Source: Notospermus geniculatus (taxonomy: Eukaryota > Nemertea > Pilidiophora > Heteronemertea > Lineidae). From it: a stretch of DNA of 64,000 nucleotides. Positions 43,636 to 54,302 of this stretch are shown in pieces. A model generated the notes under the pieces. The model was not told where the DNA came from and did not search any database. It saw nothing but the letters and a program-made list of their open reading frames with translations. The first letter of the stretch is position 1, and the number at the start of each line of letters is the position of its first letter. The position numbers and the translations under genes were made by a program. The DNA is taken from contig NMRB01000532.1 in the NCBI GenBank assembly GCA_002633025.1, forward strand, positions 95,803-159,802, given 5' to 3'.

Positions 43636-43784
43636 TTTGACTTAGAAACCGAGGCTAAACACATGAGGCGGTATGGGCGGGTTATTACCGCAAAAAAGGA
43701 GATGGTCGAAACGGAGATGAAGACGATGTAACGGACATTTTGAAGCGCTTTCATCGGGCGTTGTTCATCGCGAATGTGTCCAGT

Positions 43785-43911
43785 CAATGGCTGGTATTCA
43801 TAAAAGTTAGCAAATGCTTTTCCTTAAGATTTGCACTGCGAGGTCCAATGTAAATGCACTACAAAACCTGAAGAAAAAGCATTTGCTAGCTTTTATGAAT
43901 ATCAGTCATTG
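43785..43911. mobile_element. CAATGGCTGGTA fold-back at a site occupied by another element in copy B
   Basis: About 127 bp, ends CAATGGCTGGTATTC and GAATATCAGTCATTG, arms with AAAAGTTAGCAAATGCTTTT. It lies between GTGTCCAGT and TATGAATGATTTTCACG. Copy B has the same flanks with a different fold-back between them (51835-52243). Confidence 0.7.
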
Positions 43912-43913
43912 TA

Positions 43914-44670
43914 TGAATGATTTTCACGATTCTGCTTGATGGTTTGAAAGAACTTATACCCACAGACTGAAATCGACATGATCTCATGGAATCGCACAGG
44001 AAGATGTATGAGTAAGTTGCCGGTAGTGGCGTTCGAGATCTGAATGACGAATCAACCTTTCTAGGATGGTTAAATCAACGTCTTTGTTAGATATGATAAC
44101 ACATCACGGTCGGATGCACAACGATTATACGGATAGAGACCGCGAGACGTCACTTCCAAGCGAGTGACTCGAGTTTAGCATTGTCCGTCCGTCAGGATAG
44201 TTGTATGTCATCCGATCGGCAGGTCACTCGGGACAAAATGCATCGCACTAACACAGCATAAATTGCACAGAGCATCTGAGCATATGAAACCTCTTTATTC
44301 CTGAACATACTCCGTAAGGATATTATCCGTCATGTTTCTTTAAGCGCCGAGAGTGGCCTATTCAAGTTAGATTTTTGAGAGTTCGTTCGTCTCAAAGCCA
44401 AATCCGACGACTAGTCTGCAGTGCAACATTGTGGGCACGTTCCAACTTAAAATGAACGAGGTGTACGCAACGTTTCCTTCACTGACGTACAGCCACAGCG
44501 TTCTCCTACGTGTGGAATGAAAAATTAAATCTGTTCCATCCCCAGAAGGTTTGTCCTGGAGAATCACGTACTGTAGATGTAGTATACGCATGGTAAGGCA
44601 AGTTAGGTTGGGAGTCAAAATCCGATGCCCATCTGGTGAAAGAGTACCAATTGATCAATTTGCGATGACA
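43914..44670. other. Right end of D4 copy A, no gene
   Basis: Minus-strand frames at 44367-44694 are short and in two phases. Matches 52246-53002. Confidence 0.45.
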
Positions 44671-44702
44671 ACCAAAATAAACATCGGATGACAATTGAGG
44701 GA

Positions 44703-44788
44703 AGAAATAATAACGGGTTTCTAAGGTGAAAGACGTACCTTCCTACCGGATTCGAACCCATGGACCCTCGCATTAGGCATCAATCGCC
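44703..44788 (-). mobile_element. SINE S1, truncated, in D4 copy B
   Basis: Same truncation as 37555-37640. Both copies lost the head before the duplication. Confidence 0.7.
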
Positions 44789-45385
44789 AATGAGGGTTGA
44801 AAATTGCCGTTAAACCTTTTCCTCCTTCGGTCGAGAATCAACCGTACGACGACAAAGGGAACCGTCAGATATATTATCTTCATGACTGATCTAAATTAAT
44901 ATCAATAGTAGGTTATCATGGTGTAGAATGTTCCAAAGATTAACTGACAGCTGACATGAAGTCATATAATCATTTAGTAACTGCAAATTTACTGCATATG
45001 TGACATATGTTTCCTTTGATGATGATCCAAATATACTAATAATATTGGGTGTGTTAATCATCCGCTTGGTGTCCACCTGTAATTGCGCTCGTCGCATCCT
45101 TTTTTATTTGCTGTTGTTTTATTGCTATAACGAGTAAACTGTAGTCATTAAAAGATTAAAGCTGAGATATATTTTCGTCGATTGGAGAGTTTCAGAAACG
45201 CTACAGTCTTGGTGTTCTTCTGTTGCCAGAGAGACATTCTTATGCAAAGACAGTAGGGTAGAAAGATCGCCAGGGTCATACCATCAGTTTCCAATGATTT
45301 TTTGAAAAATACTGGTCATCAGACTAAGAATCCTTCTCAGGTTTTTAAAGTCTTTCTCAAAACCTCCAGCCTTAAGCACACCGAG

Positions 45386-45613
45386 TCAGAATGACCTGTC
45401 TTCGCCGAGTCCCCAAGTTATTGTCCTGATGATATCATTCCATTGTTTCCAAAAACCTTGATCATGTGATGCTATTTTTGCAAATTCGATCATCAGTTTA
45501 GTCAGAGCAGCCTGAATCTGCCATTTCCCGATTGATTGCTTTGTTTCTCTTTGTCTTCGTCTGCAAGGATCAAAATATCCAGCCAAGTTATATTCCAATT
45601 CATCTCTGGTTGA
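45386..45613 (-). CDS. Putative terminal coding exon (D4 copy B), unknown product
   Basis: Counterpart of 38394-38621, with the same acceptor, phase and stop. The differences are one T-to-R change near the end and one silent change. See that entry for the reasoning. Confidence 0.42.
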   Translation of the reverse strand, partial: STRDELEYNLAGYFDPCRRRQRETKQSIGKWQIQAALTKLMIEFAKIASHDQGFWKQWNDIIRTITWGLGEDRSF

Positions 45614-46049
45614 CTGAAAGCAAGTGTACAAGGAAGTACAGAGAAACATAATCGATGCAGGCGAACTGTTCTGAGCTAGACTGATTCTGTCTATTAGTTA
45701 TTGATATACGCGACGAATTAGTTATTGATATAAGGGACATGTGATTAATAACGGTGTAAAAAGAGCCGTTAATCATTAGTTTGTTGAAGTCCACACTGTG
45801 GTTATCCGAACGGACCAATGACTAAGTCAAGTTCAACGGACTTCTCTTGTCTCCAAAACTAACTCATGTGACATGGTTAGTCAATGGCGGTCAATGGGCA
45901 ATTGCTAGGTTGGCGCAATGTGACAGACTGAAGAAAAAATAGATATTCTACTAGAGGAACGAAATGGAACAATTTTGCAAGCATCTTTTGGATTCTGTCC
46001 AATTGAAAAAATAATTATATCATTCAAATATAGCTTAATACAGTATAAA

Positions 46050-46179
46050 CAATGGCTGGTAATCATAAAAGTTGCCAAATGCTTTTACTGAAGATTTGCA
46101 CAGCAATGTCCAATGTAAATGTACGTACAGCAAAGCTTGAAGCAAAAGCATTTGCTACCTTTTATGAATATCAGCTGTG
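46050..46179. mobile_element. CAATGGCTGGTA fold-back (D4 copy B)
   Basis: Copy of 39059-39184, with a slightly longer loop (extra GTAC). Confidence 0.65.
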
Positions 46180-46809
46180 TATTTACCATAGGCCTATACT
46201 TTGGCCTTCATAACTTTTCTTGGGGGAGGGGGTCTTGGGAGGCTGCTCAAGACCAATTTAGGAATACTTGACACCTTTTCATTTCACGTATGGTCAAATA
46301 TCGTGAAGCGCAACATGCGCAGTGTGGTCCATTTGCAGTGAAAAAGAGACATGTTTGCGGATGCGCAGTTCTTTCGTCCAGCTCAACATTAAAAGGGAAA
46401 AGTTGATAGCATGGGAATGTTTCTGTAGTTGCCCCATGACAAAAGCGTTTTTGCAGGCATTTTCGGAAGGTTCAGTGATGGCCTAGTATATTCTAGATTC
46501 TTCAAAATAATTGTTACCAATTTGCCTCGTTTTAGTCATATATTAATCACGCCCAAATCATTCAGAAAATTCCTGTCATTTTGATTTTCGCATGCGACGT
46601 GAATGCAACAGCGGCAACACATCGCATGACACAACATAATTAGTGTTGTGAAAGTATATAATGTTAAGGTTCAGGGGAAGGGTGGGTCACGCGATTTACC
46701 AGGGAGGACATGGGTATTTGTAAGAGTTAATTGGTGGGAGAAAATTGTATATATAGATTAGTGGGTAAAAGTTGGCTCTGGAAATTTCGTGAAATTGTAG
46801 TAGGTTCCT

Positions 46810-46995
46810 TTGGGAAGTTGTGACTTGAAACATGAAAACCAGTCAGCGGGGAAAAACCGAAAAGTCATGCAACTAAGTGATCCTACGATCTTGTCTCTAA
46901 GCATTTGGTTTGAAGACGGGCCACAGGGAAGAGCTAGCCTAAGTATTGAATTTTCACCAGAGAAATGTTACTGGAAGTTCTTTTCACAGACTTGA
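46810..46995 (+). CDS. Short open frame, doubtful
   Basis: 61 codons with a protein-like end (SLSIWFEDGPQGRASLSIEF). Copy A (near 39864-40035) has one A fewer and loses the frame upstream. It may be part of an exon whose true start is elsewhere, or chance. Confidence 0.15.
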   Translation: MGSCDLKHENQSAGKNRKVMQLSDPTILSLSIWFEDGPQGRASLSIEFSPEKCYWKFFSQT

Positions 46996-47010
46996 CAGGC
47001 ATTCGCTGCT

Positions 47011-47535
47011 TCACTGCGCTATTCCGACAGTCCATTTCCGGTTGATGAACGTACAAATATGACAGCCACGTACTTCACTATAATTGTCTATTTCTAATTC
47101 CGGCTGAATATGGACCTGTTCACTACTGCTCCCAAATGAGCCCAGATGCGCCGTGGAGTAACCCCCGAACGTATTCTGGCGGATATTCCTCGCATAAGCC
47201 TTTCCCCAACGGCTGAAAAGGTCCTTGACCCAATATTTCGCAAAAGAGTCATATTTTAATTGATCACAACAACACTTCGCTGTTTTCCAGCGACACAAGT
47301 CGATCCAGTTGGCGCCATTTAGTGCCCAGGCCAGACGCTTTTGGGGAAAAAAACGGCGAAAACAATGACAGGATATATATTGTTGTTGTAACGGCGTGAA
47401 GGAGAACTGGCGGAAACAGGGTGCGTGGAATAAATATGGCGTCCAATAGTTATGTTGCATTTTCGAGTGCCTCATCGGAAAATTACCAAAACGCATTTCT
47501 CGAGTTGGGCAATTTATTCTTTTCATTTGACTCAC
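47011..47535 (-). CDS. Open frame of 174 codons in copy B, possible exon
   Basis: Minus-strand frame ending TGA at 47011. The last 80 codons (LKYDSFAKYWVKDLFSRWGK and on through the segment shared with copy A) have a balanced, protein-like composition; the first part is less convincing. About one such frame is expected by chance in this much sequence. No family recognised. It runs into copy-B-specific DNA at 47200. Confidence 0.27.
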   Translation of the reverse strand: MSQMKRINCPTREMRFGNFPMRHSKMQHNYWTPYLFHAPCFRQFSFTPLQQQYISCHCFRRFFPQKRLAWALNGANWIDLCRWKTAKCCCDQLKYDSFAKYWVKDLFSRWGKAYARNIRQNTFGGYSTAHLGSFGSSSEQVHIQPELEIDNYSEVRGCHICTFINRKWTVGIAQ

Positions 47536-48283
47536 AAAGGCTGGGGCGTGTTAGAAATGTCATCGAAATATGCTCATATAGTTTGAATTGTTCGTATTGC
47601 GTTGAATATGCTAAGAGGCAATCCTACTTTGCTTCGATGCTGTTTCCTTTTACCTACTTAAAGTCACTTTCTATTTCGCTTGGAAGTTAAAAGCAAATAA
47701 TGAGAGTAACCCTGGGGAAGTGAGAACATCACAATGAACACACTTTGACTTATAAAATGCGTTCTTGCTCTTTCGTTTCCTGTCGAAGCTGCTTGGATTT
47801 ATAGTGATGGAAGATACTACATTCAAATTTATTCCAAACATTTCCAATGGAGTAGATTTTAATGACAATGCTTTTAAGTTCTTCAGAAAAATTGACGTGT
47901 TTGATGATGGCAAGAAAAAAGGCTGCATTGCTGGGTATTACGATGGGAAATGGTATCGAGAGGGTAGAATAATGCAAGCTGCCGAGAAACTGCGACTTTT
48001 CTACGCGGTGAACAGTTCTCTCAGACTTGCATCATTCCTATAGTTTGCCAGCCAATTTGGGTCGTTGTTGGTACCGATATCGAAACAGTAGATTCCGAAT
48101 TGGACAAAGTTGTTGTTATCGGAGACGATATTATCAAATTCCCAAGCGAAGCACTTGTTTGCCCCGAAGCGGGCAGAAAAAGCCCGACTCTGGTTCTCCG
48201 TAAAGCACCTCAAGTGGTCATCGGAGAAGACAACAAAAGGGGCATCTTGAGTACAATCGTGGAAGACGATGGTGCCATCAACG
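47200..48283. other. 1,084 bp present in copy B, replaced by one N in copy A
   Basis: Contains open frames on both strands: plus 47421-47690 and 47765-48043, minus 48001-48333. Lack of terminal repeats or a target-site duplication argues against a recent insertion. An unresolved stretch in copy A is more likely. Confidence 0.6.
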
Positions 48284-48354
48284 GACAGGATACGTGTCGA
48301 GGAGCAATCGGCGTCAATACGGTGTGGCAACAACGTAAGACACTGATTTGACCC
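48001..48354 (-). CDS. Possible exon, unknown product
   Basis: A minus-strand frame of about 118 codons ending TAG at 48001. Many codons end in C or G (GCC, TCC, ATC, GTC, TTC, ACC), unlike the AT-rich surroundings. The peptide includes RILSVDGTIVFHDCTQDAPF and later WEFDNIV and GIYCFDIGTNNDPNW, with regularly spaced cysteines and aromatics as in an extracellular domain. The plus strand is also open for 128 codons here (47968-48351), so strand is uncertain. No family recognised. Confidence 0.33.
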   Translation of the reverse strand, partial: GSNQCLTLLPHRIDADCSSTRILSVDGTIVFHDCTQDAPFVVFSDDHLRCFTENQSRAFSARFGANKCFAWEFDNIVSDNNNFVQFGIYCFDIGTNNDPNWLANYRNDASLRELFTA

Positions 48355-48559
48355 TCCTTTGACCTTTTTTTACTCAGCAAGGGGTGCGGCTGGTGCGGTC
48401 TCCTCTACCAGGAAGAGGCAGCCGAAACACCGGCGCCAGACGACCACAAAATCGGGAGCGGGAAATGGACCGAGTTGGTAACTAGGTAGGCCCTGTCTCA
48501 ACAAATGCGAAGGAAGAAAAGGAAATTTTAGAGGGAGAGCAGAGTCTACAAACGTTTGA

Positions 48560-48851
48560 GGAGCCACGGTGGTGTAGTGGTTCGGGCCTCCGACTAGCGG
48601 TCAGAGGGTCTCGGATTCGAATCCCACTAGGCGTGAGACTTTGGTCAAGTCTCTTTGCCTCACCGGCCTCTCTCCACCCAGGTGTATAAATGGGTACCGG
48701 TCGGAATGCTTGGATTGTAGCGCTGAATGAGCAGCTCATCTGAGTTCTACTGAAAGGTTTCAGGATAGACTGGGGTTAAAGTGTAAAGACGGATGATACC
48801 TCTACCGTTGTTGATATCAGACTATAAACCCAAACTTTAGCTTTAACTTTA
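48560..48851 (+). mobile_element. tRNA-derived SINE S2 (D4 copy B)
   Basis: Paralogue of 40521-40791. Includes CTTGGATTGTAGCGCTGAAT, which copy A lacks, and a slightly degraded B-box (GGATTCGAATCCC). The (CTTTAA)n tail is kept. Confidence 0.75.
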
Positions 48852-48968
48852 GGCTTGCCTTCGTGGCACTTAAAGTGAAGACATGCGCAAACATCATTTT
48901 TATGATAAAATCAACATTTTCGATTTCAACATTACGATGCATTTATTTTGTACATGAATTATACAAGG

Positions 48969-49098
48969 TACAGAATAGCACAAAATTGACACACAAAATG
49001 ATAATAAGCAAGAAGTCAATCTCCAGAATTCACGAATTTTCGACCCCAACCGGGGTCTTTTTCAAGTGGAACTTTTACAATCTGAAACTCTAGAATAG
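48969..49098 (-). mobile_element. Retrozyme/Penelope-like insertion in copy B only, 13-bp TSD
   Basis: A 130-bp insertion flanked by GAATTATACAAGG at 48956-48968 and 49099-49111. Copy A at 40895-40907 has the single target (GAATTATACGTGG). On the minus strand: AGAGTTTCAGATTGTAAAAG, a mutated core (CTTGAAAAAG), an intact GACCCC/GGGGTC hairpin, GAAAATTCGTGAATTCTGG, and the tail TGTGTGTCAATTTTGTGCT. Inserted after the duplication, so the family moved relatively recently. Confidence 0.85.
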
Positions 49099-49389
49099 GA
49101 ATTATACAAGGAAGTACGCAAGGACATCAACGCCGTGGCATTTGGCTCATCACTTAGAACATCTATATTCTCCAGTTAAAGGATTTCGGATATTCGAGGA
49201 AGAATACAAACAGATTGCTGGCGCCCTCTTCAAAGGCTGGAGTGAACACTGGCCGCACCAACATCTGTAATCCTTATCCCAGTGCTCGCTTATGAATTTT
49301 TGGTGTCAGGCAACTCCTGGCAAAGTGGCCTGTTAGTACCATCCTTTAAAACGGTGAAGACGGCGAACTGTCCTTAAGCCTCCACTTTA

Positions 49390-49818
49390 TTGTGGATGAA
49401 CCAAGAACTAGGTGTATGTAGTCCACTTCTCTTGGCCAGCAAAGCTGGATTTCCAGGAATGTACCATTTTGTTTGCCAACGTACTGACAGCACCCTTCGA
49501 ATACCCAAGAGCCAAAACACAGAAGCTGGACGACTCTTCAACTCGTTACTGATGCTCCCTTTGGCAACATCGAACAAGATTCTACACTTTATAGCCCAGC
49601 ACGATCTCGAAACGGCCTCAAGTGACCCATTGGTTGTTTCTTTCAAGACAAAAACAACGATTGTTACCCACAACATGTCGTCAGGTGAAGCGATGTTGTA
49701 TCCACGACGAGAGTTAACTATCGGTTACTGGGATGAAGCTGCACTACATGACCGCAAGTTGCTCATCACTTCTTCCACCGTCGCCAGGAACTTCTCGAGT
49801 CCCAAGCACCATGGGTAG
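49390..49818 (+). CDS. Open frame of 142 codons in copy B, doubtful
   Basis: Starts near MWMNQELGVCSPLLLASKAG and ends NFSSPKHHG at 49818. Composition is protein-like (LTIGYWDEAALHDRKLL). The copy-A paralogue has a stop and a shift, and the minus strand is also open over 93-100 codons. No family recognised and no splice support. Confidence 0.25.
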   Translation: MWMNQELGVCSPLLLASKAGFPGMYHFVCQRTDSTLRIPKSQNTEAGRLFNSLLMLPLATSNKILHFIAQHDLETASSDPLVVSFKTKTTIVTHNMSSGEAMLYPRRELTIGYWDEAALHDRKLLITSSTVARNFSSPKHHG

Positions 49819-49829
49819 GACCATAAAGG

Positions 49830-51314
49830 AATCAAACATAAAAGGTTCAACTTACAAATTTAGCATTTTATAAATGTGGGCAGTATCCCTTTAAACCTCA
49901 ACAGATTTGCATTCTGACTCTTCCTTATGATAGGCAAGACCCTTCTGCACGTTTACTGCAAATTTTGTTGAATTCCGACTAGACGATCCTATGATACAAA
50001 AGGACTGAATTAATGAGAACCCCACGAACGATGAGAGCGCAGGGTCATCTGTGTCATCCAAAATTCAGGCAGTGAGAGACATCTGGTGGCAACACATGAA
50101 CTGTATCCCTCACTTAGTTCATCGTTCGCAGATAAATCTTTATGCTTCATTCCTTTATGGTAGGACGTCGTACGAGAGGAGAAACTGAGCCCACTGATGA
50201 ACTAACTGTTCCCCACCTCACCCGAGCATGGAGAAACCCCCTGAAGAAAAAAAACCAGGAAGTGTCTTTTACATCTGTTGTCATTTTAATACGTTTTCAA
50301 ATATTCAAAGATAATGTAGTAAACGCTCTCAACTTCTTTCTTTGTGACTTTTCTTTCTCAAAGGAATGCTGACTAAAAATGATAGTTCTATGTCAACAAA
50401 ATCCCTCAATCAAAACGCCCAGCAGACGTCTCAATGTCAACGGGAGTATGCACGCCATTGTCCAAAGTCCTGAGATACGGGTTTTTCCATTTTGTTTGAG
50501 ATCTCTACAAAGATGGACTAATTCGCCTTCATCCAAGCAGCGAAGTCCTCAATTAAGATTTACTCCTTAGCCTTAGTGACGGCGGTGGTAAAGCACGATC
50601 ATTTAGGTTTCGTCTAGATATCACACGTTCTCTTTATCGTCCGCCATTGGCTACCATCACGGTGACACGTGACTGGGCAGCCAACCGCTAGTGGCTTTTA
50701 ATCAGTTGGTGTTGCGACAAATTGGGTTCGGCGAGAAGGAGGGAGATTCGGAAATTTAATCAGGGGCCGTGATATCCGATACAGTCGAGTGAATGCTAAG
50801 TGATCAGTAGTGACAGGTCCATAATCGGGCGCGGGGTGCATGTTCAAATTGAATTAAATTCTCGACGCTGGTAGTGAGTCTTGGCTATTTGCTTCTTAAA
50901 TGGAGGAGCTTCAAGTGGTGTAGTTATGACAATCGGCCAGGCATGCCAGGTATCGGATCTCTTAGGCACGGTCCTAAAGTTAGAACGTTTTTGTAATGAT
51001 ATCATCGATTAAAAGTGCATCTTTGACGATAATTTGATGATCACGTCATGATTAATGAGCATGGGTTAGGCGCCCAGGCGTGATTATAACTGCCTAATTT
51101 TATAGAGTGAAATTCAGTAAATTACGAGTGCTGTTGGCAAGTGCATTGAATGTATCAAGTCGTGATTAAGTGGTACGGACCCGAGGCCCAAGATCGAATG
51201 GGTGTTCCGCAGGCTCATGTGGCAATATGTTATTACAGGTGAGGTTTGAGACATCATGAGGTGCTCCGGTCTCGCACACTGCGCCCCATTACAGGCACCT
51301 TCTCCTAGCGAGGG
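49830..51314. other. Non-coding part of D4 copy B including the conserved block
   Basis: The stretch at about 50471-51055 is identical by eye to copy A. A deletion near 50057 removes about 155 bp that copy A keeps. No supported exon. Confidence 0.5.
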
Positions 51315-51455
51315 ATGGAGGATCAGCAGATGACCCCAACTACGACGAAAAAGAAATCAAAAACTGTGTGTAGAAGAATAAGAGAGGAAGATCGTGGAAG
51401 AAAAGCCAGAGGCAGCATTGAAAACTACACGTACATGCACATATCATGCCATTAG
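51315..51455 (+). CDS. Small basic open frame, 46 aa (copy B)
   Basis: Counterpart of 43273-43413, with one silent difference (GCA to GCC). Confidence 0.25.
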   Translation: MEDQQMTPTTTKKKSKTVCRRIREEDRGRKARGSIENYTYMHISCH

Positions 51456-51566
51456 GGTGGCTGGAAAAGGACATGTAGTGTTTTTTTCAGAAAAAGGTAG
51501 TTTTTTTTCTAAAATGTGGTGCTATTTTTATAACTCGGGGCCTGACTAATAACTCGGGGCCCCGAC

Positions 51567-51686
51567 TTATAACTCGCATCCTCCCATCGCAGAGCTTTGG
51601 TCTCGCTCCTCTTCATGCGAGCGTATGAAGAGGAGCGAGACCAAAGCTCTGCTATGACATGTATGAGAGGATGTATAACTCGGGGC
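51567..51686. repeat. Long hairpin in D4 copy B
   Basis: Counterpart of 43526-43635, with an added ACATGTATG in the right arm. A substitution (CACTCC to CGCTCC) restores pairing that is imperfect in copy A. Confidence 0.6.
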
Positions 51687-51834
51687 TTTGACTTAGAAAC
51701 CGAGGCTAAACACATGAGGCAGTACGGGCGGGTTATTACCGCAAAAAGGAGATGGTGGAAACGGAGACGGCGACGGTGTAACTGACATTTTGAAGCGCTT
51801 TCATTGGGCGTTGTTCGTAGAGAATGTGTCCAGT

Positions 51835-52243
51835 CACTAGCGAGGTTTCGCAAGTCTGACGAAACACGAAGTACGAAATACGAAATTCAACTTCATTTCC
51901 AGGACCTAATGTATTTCTGGAGATGGTTGCTACCACAAATGTCCCTGCTGCCGGCGCGTTTTTTAGCATATTATGTAAGACCGAGTGAGTTAGGGTGCAT
52001 CTTGAATTTTTAAATTTCCAATTCGTATCTACGAAGTCGATACGAAAGATAAATTTCAAAGTTTAATATATTACATGTACACTGTAACTCTATCGGTCTA
52101 ACGTCATACGCTAAAAGACGCTCTTGCAGCAGGCGATATTTGTGGTACCAGCCATGTCCTGAAATACATTACGTCATGGAAGTGAAGTCCAATTTCGTAT
52201 TTCGTACTTCGTTTTTCGTCAGATTTGCGAAACCTCGCTACTG
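51835..52243. mobile_element. TAGCGAGGTTTCGCA fold-back, copy B only
   Basis: About 409 bp with arms near 60 bp: CACTAGCGAGGTTTCGCA at the left and TGCGAAACCTCGCTACTG at the right, plus ACGAAGTACGAAATACGAAA in both orientations. The loop has its own weaker inverted pairs. It occupies the site that holds the CAATGGCTGGTA fold-back in copy A. Confidence 0.75.
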
Positions 52244-53002
52244 TATAAATGATTTTCACGATTCTGCTTGATGGTTTGAAAGAACTTATACCACAGACTG
52301 AAATCGACATGATCTCATGAAATCGCACAGGAAGATGTATGAGTAAGTTGCCGGTAGTGGCGTTCGAGATCTGAATGACGAATCAACCTTTCTAGGATGG
52401 TTAAATCAACGTCTTTGTTAGATATGATAACACATCACGGTCGGATGCGCAACGATTATACGGATAGAGACCGCGAGACGTCACTTCCAAGCGAGTGACT
52501 CGAGTTTAGCATTGTCCGTCCGTCAGGATAGTTGTATGTCATCCGATCGGCAGGTCACTCGGGACAAAATGCATCACACTAACACAGCATAAATTGCACA
52601 GAGCATCTGAGCATATGAAACCTCTTTATTCCTGAACATACTCCGTAAGGATATTATCCGTCATGTTTCTTTAAGCGCCGAGAGTGGCCTATTCAAGTTA
52701 GATTTTTGAGAGTTCGTTTGTCTCAAAGCCAAATCCGACGACTAGTCTGTAGTGCAACATTGTGGGCACGTTCCAACTTAAAATGAACGAGGTGTAATGC
52801 AACGTTTCCTTCACTGACGTACAGCCACAGTGTTCTCCTACGTGTGGAATGAAAAATTAAATCTGTTCCATCCCCAGAAGGTTTGTCCTGGAGAATCACG
52901 TACTATAGAAGTAGTATACGCATGGTAAGGCAAGTTAGGTTGGGAGTCAAAATCCGATGCCCATCTGGTGAAAGAGTACCAATTGATCAATTTGCGATGA
53001 CA

Positions 53003-53332
53003 TCCTACAGAAAAGACTAGAATACCGACATAATGCCAACTCAGACTGACAATGGCTCCATTTGAGAAGATGACAGCTCCAGTTACACCCAATCCAATGG
53101 AGATCCACTCTTATGGACCAGTGTCATTCGATGATCCCTAATCAGGAACTCTGACTATCCAGGTATAACGAATAAAAGGGGATTAAGACTTTTCTGTATT
53201 TTCTATTGATTTTGAATTAGTGATCATCTGCGTGGAGACCGTTCTAAACAGGTAGGCATGCAAGGATGCAGACGTAGAGGCGATGCCCTGACACGGTGAA
53301 TTATTTTCTCGGCTAGGGTGCAACAGCGGTCA
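53003..53332. other. Unique sequence after D4, no gene
   Basis: Nothing recognised. Confidence 0.4.
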
Positions 53333-53722
53333 TAAACTCCCTACGCAGTTGTGAACCGCGTCCCCTCCGGTTTACCCGCCCTCCACAACTGCTGCACTTC
53401 GTAGAATTTTCCGCGTTTGGTCAGCAGATGGCGTCAGGGCCTGGCGCGAGTTTTATAGCCTATCACCACGCTGCTTTCAGAACTCTTTGGCCCGTTGGCA
53501 ACGGATGTTCTTGTGCAACCATGGCTAATAGATCACATGATCCGTTCAGCCAATGAAAAAGTGTCTCAGGCCAGCTTGGTTACGGGTTGCTCGGCGCTGT
53601 CATTGGTCGACTCTCTCAGCGCCATCTATTGGTCAAACGCGGCGAATTTTACGAAGTGAAGCAGTTATGGAGAGCGAGTAAACCGAAGGGGCGCAGTACA
53701 TGTACACAACATAGGGAGTTTA
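53333..53722. mobile_element. Large diverged fold-back, about 390 bp
   Basis: Arms of roughly 110 bp with good but imperfect pairing. Left AAACTCCCTACGCAGTTGTG pairs with right CACAACATAGGGAGTTT, and TTCCGCGTTTGGTCAGCAGA pairs with the region at about 53620-53645. No target-site duplication identified. Confidence 0.6.
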
Positions 53723-53840
53723 CAGCGGTCATGGCGGTTCCTTTACCAAAAACTACGACAAGTGTGAGATATGAAGGCTCAATGTCTTCACAAAGTTTAA
53801 CTTATACATGTAGGTGCATTCAATGGCAATGCTGACAATC

Positions 53841-54245
53841 TCACAAACTCATAAAACCTCGCAAGTTCGAAACAATGAGAGTTCTGAGTTGATGGTATGA
53901 ACAGGCCAACCGAACAGTGCATGCAACCACCGCCACCATCTTTGCAATATACGTATCTGTTTCAGATTTACGAAGAAAAAACTGTACATGTAATAACCAC
54001 AATCCGACGGGGTAAAGAGAAAAAAAAGAGATCATAATGATAGGGGCCCCGGAGTCCATATTGATAGGGCGATTGGAGATCATTGTGACCAGGGCGGACA
54101 ATATTGAGAAGAGGTTGCCAGGAAGGCCGACCGATACAGAAAAAAATCGAGAACGTATTGACCACTGGAATGGAATTACTGGAGCAAATTGCTGTGGTCT
54201 CACGTGACACGACGAGATAATACGATGTCCTGCGAAAAAAATCAA
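53841..54245 (-). pseudogene. Hydrophobic frame with a GPCR TM1-like motif, doubtful
   Basis: A 134-codon minus-strand frame with FFSVSVGLPGNLFSILSALV. G-x-PGN-x-x-S/I in a hydrophobic run is typical of the first transmembrane helix of rhodopsin-like receptors. No second helix with the expected L-A-x-x-D motif follows in any frame, so at best this is a decayed fragment or an exon end. The similarity may be chance. Confidence 0.2.
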
Positions 54246-54302
54246 GCTTTGGCTTTATAGATGAGGGAATGATATATTAGTGTTCTAATTTTGGACAAGA
54301 TA

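Larger units (their letters stand above)
37523..44670. repeat. Large tandem duplication D4, copy A (about 7.1 kb)
   Basis: Starts CAAAATAAACATCGGATGAC and ends ATCAATTTGCGATGACA. Copy B begins at once with the same start. Divergence by eye is about 1-4%, uneven along the length. Copy A alone carries the element at 37646, a stretch of about 155 bp (41850-42000) missing from B, a single N at 40241 where B has about 1.08 kb, and the fold-back at 43785. Confidence 0.9.
44671..53002. repeat. Large tandem duplication D4, copy B (about 8.3 kb)
   Basis: Direct repeat of 37523-44670, ending ATCAATTTGCGATGACA where unique sequence (TCCTACAGAAAAG) begins. Longer than copy A because of DNA at 47200-48283, the insertion at 48969-49098 and the larger fold-back at 51835-52243. 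Confidence 0.9.
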
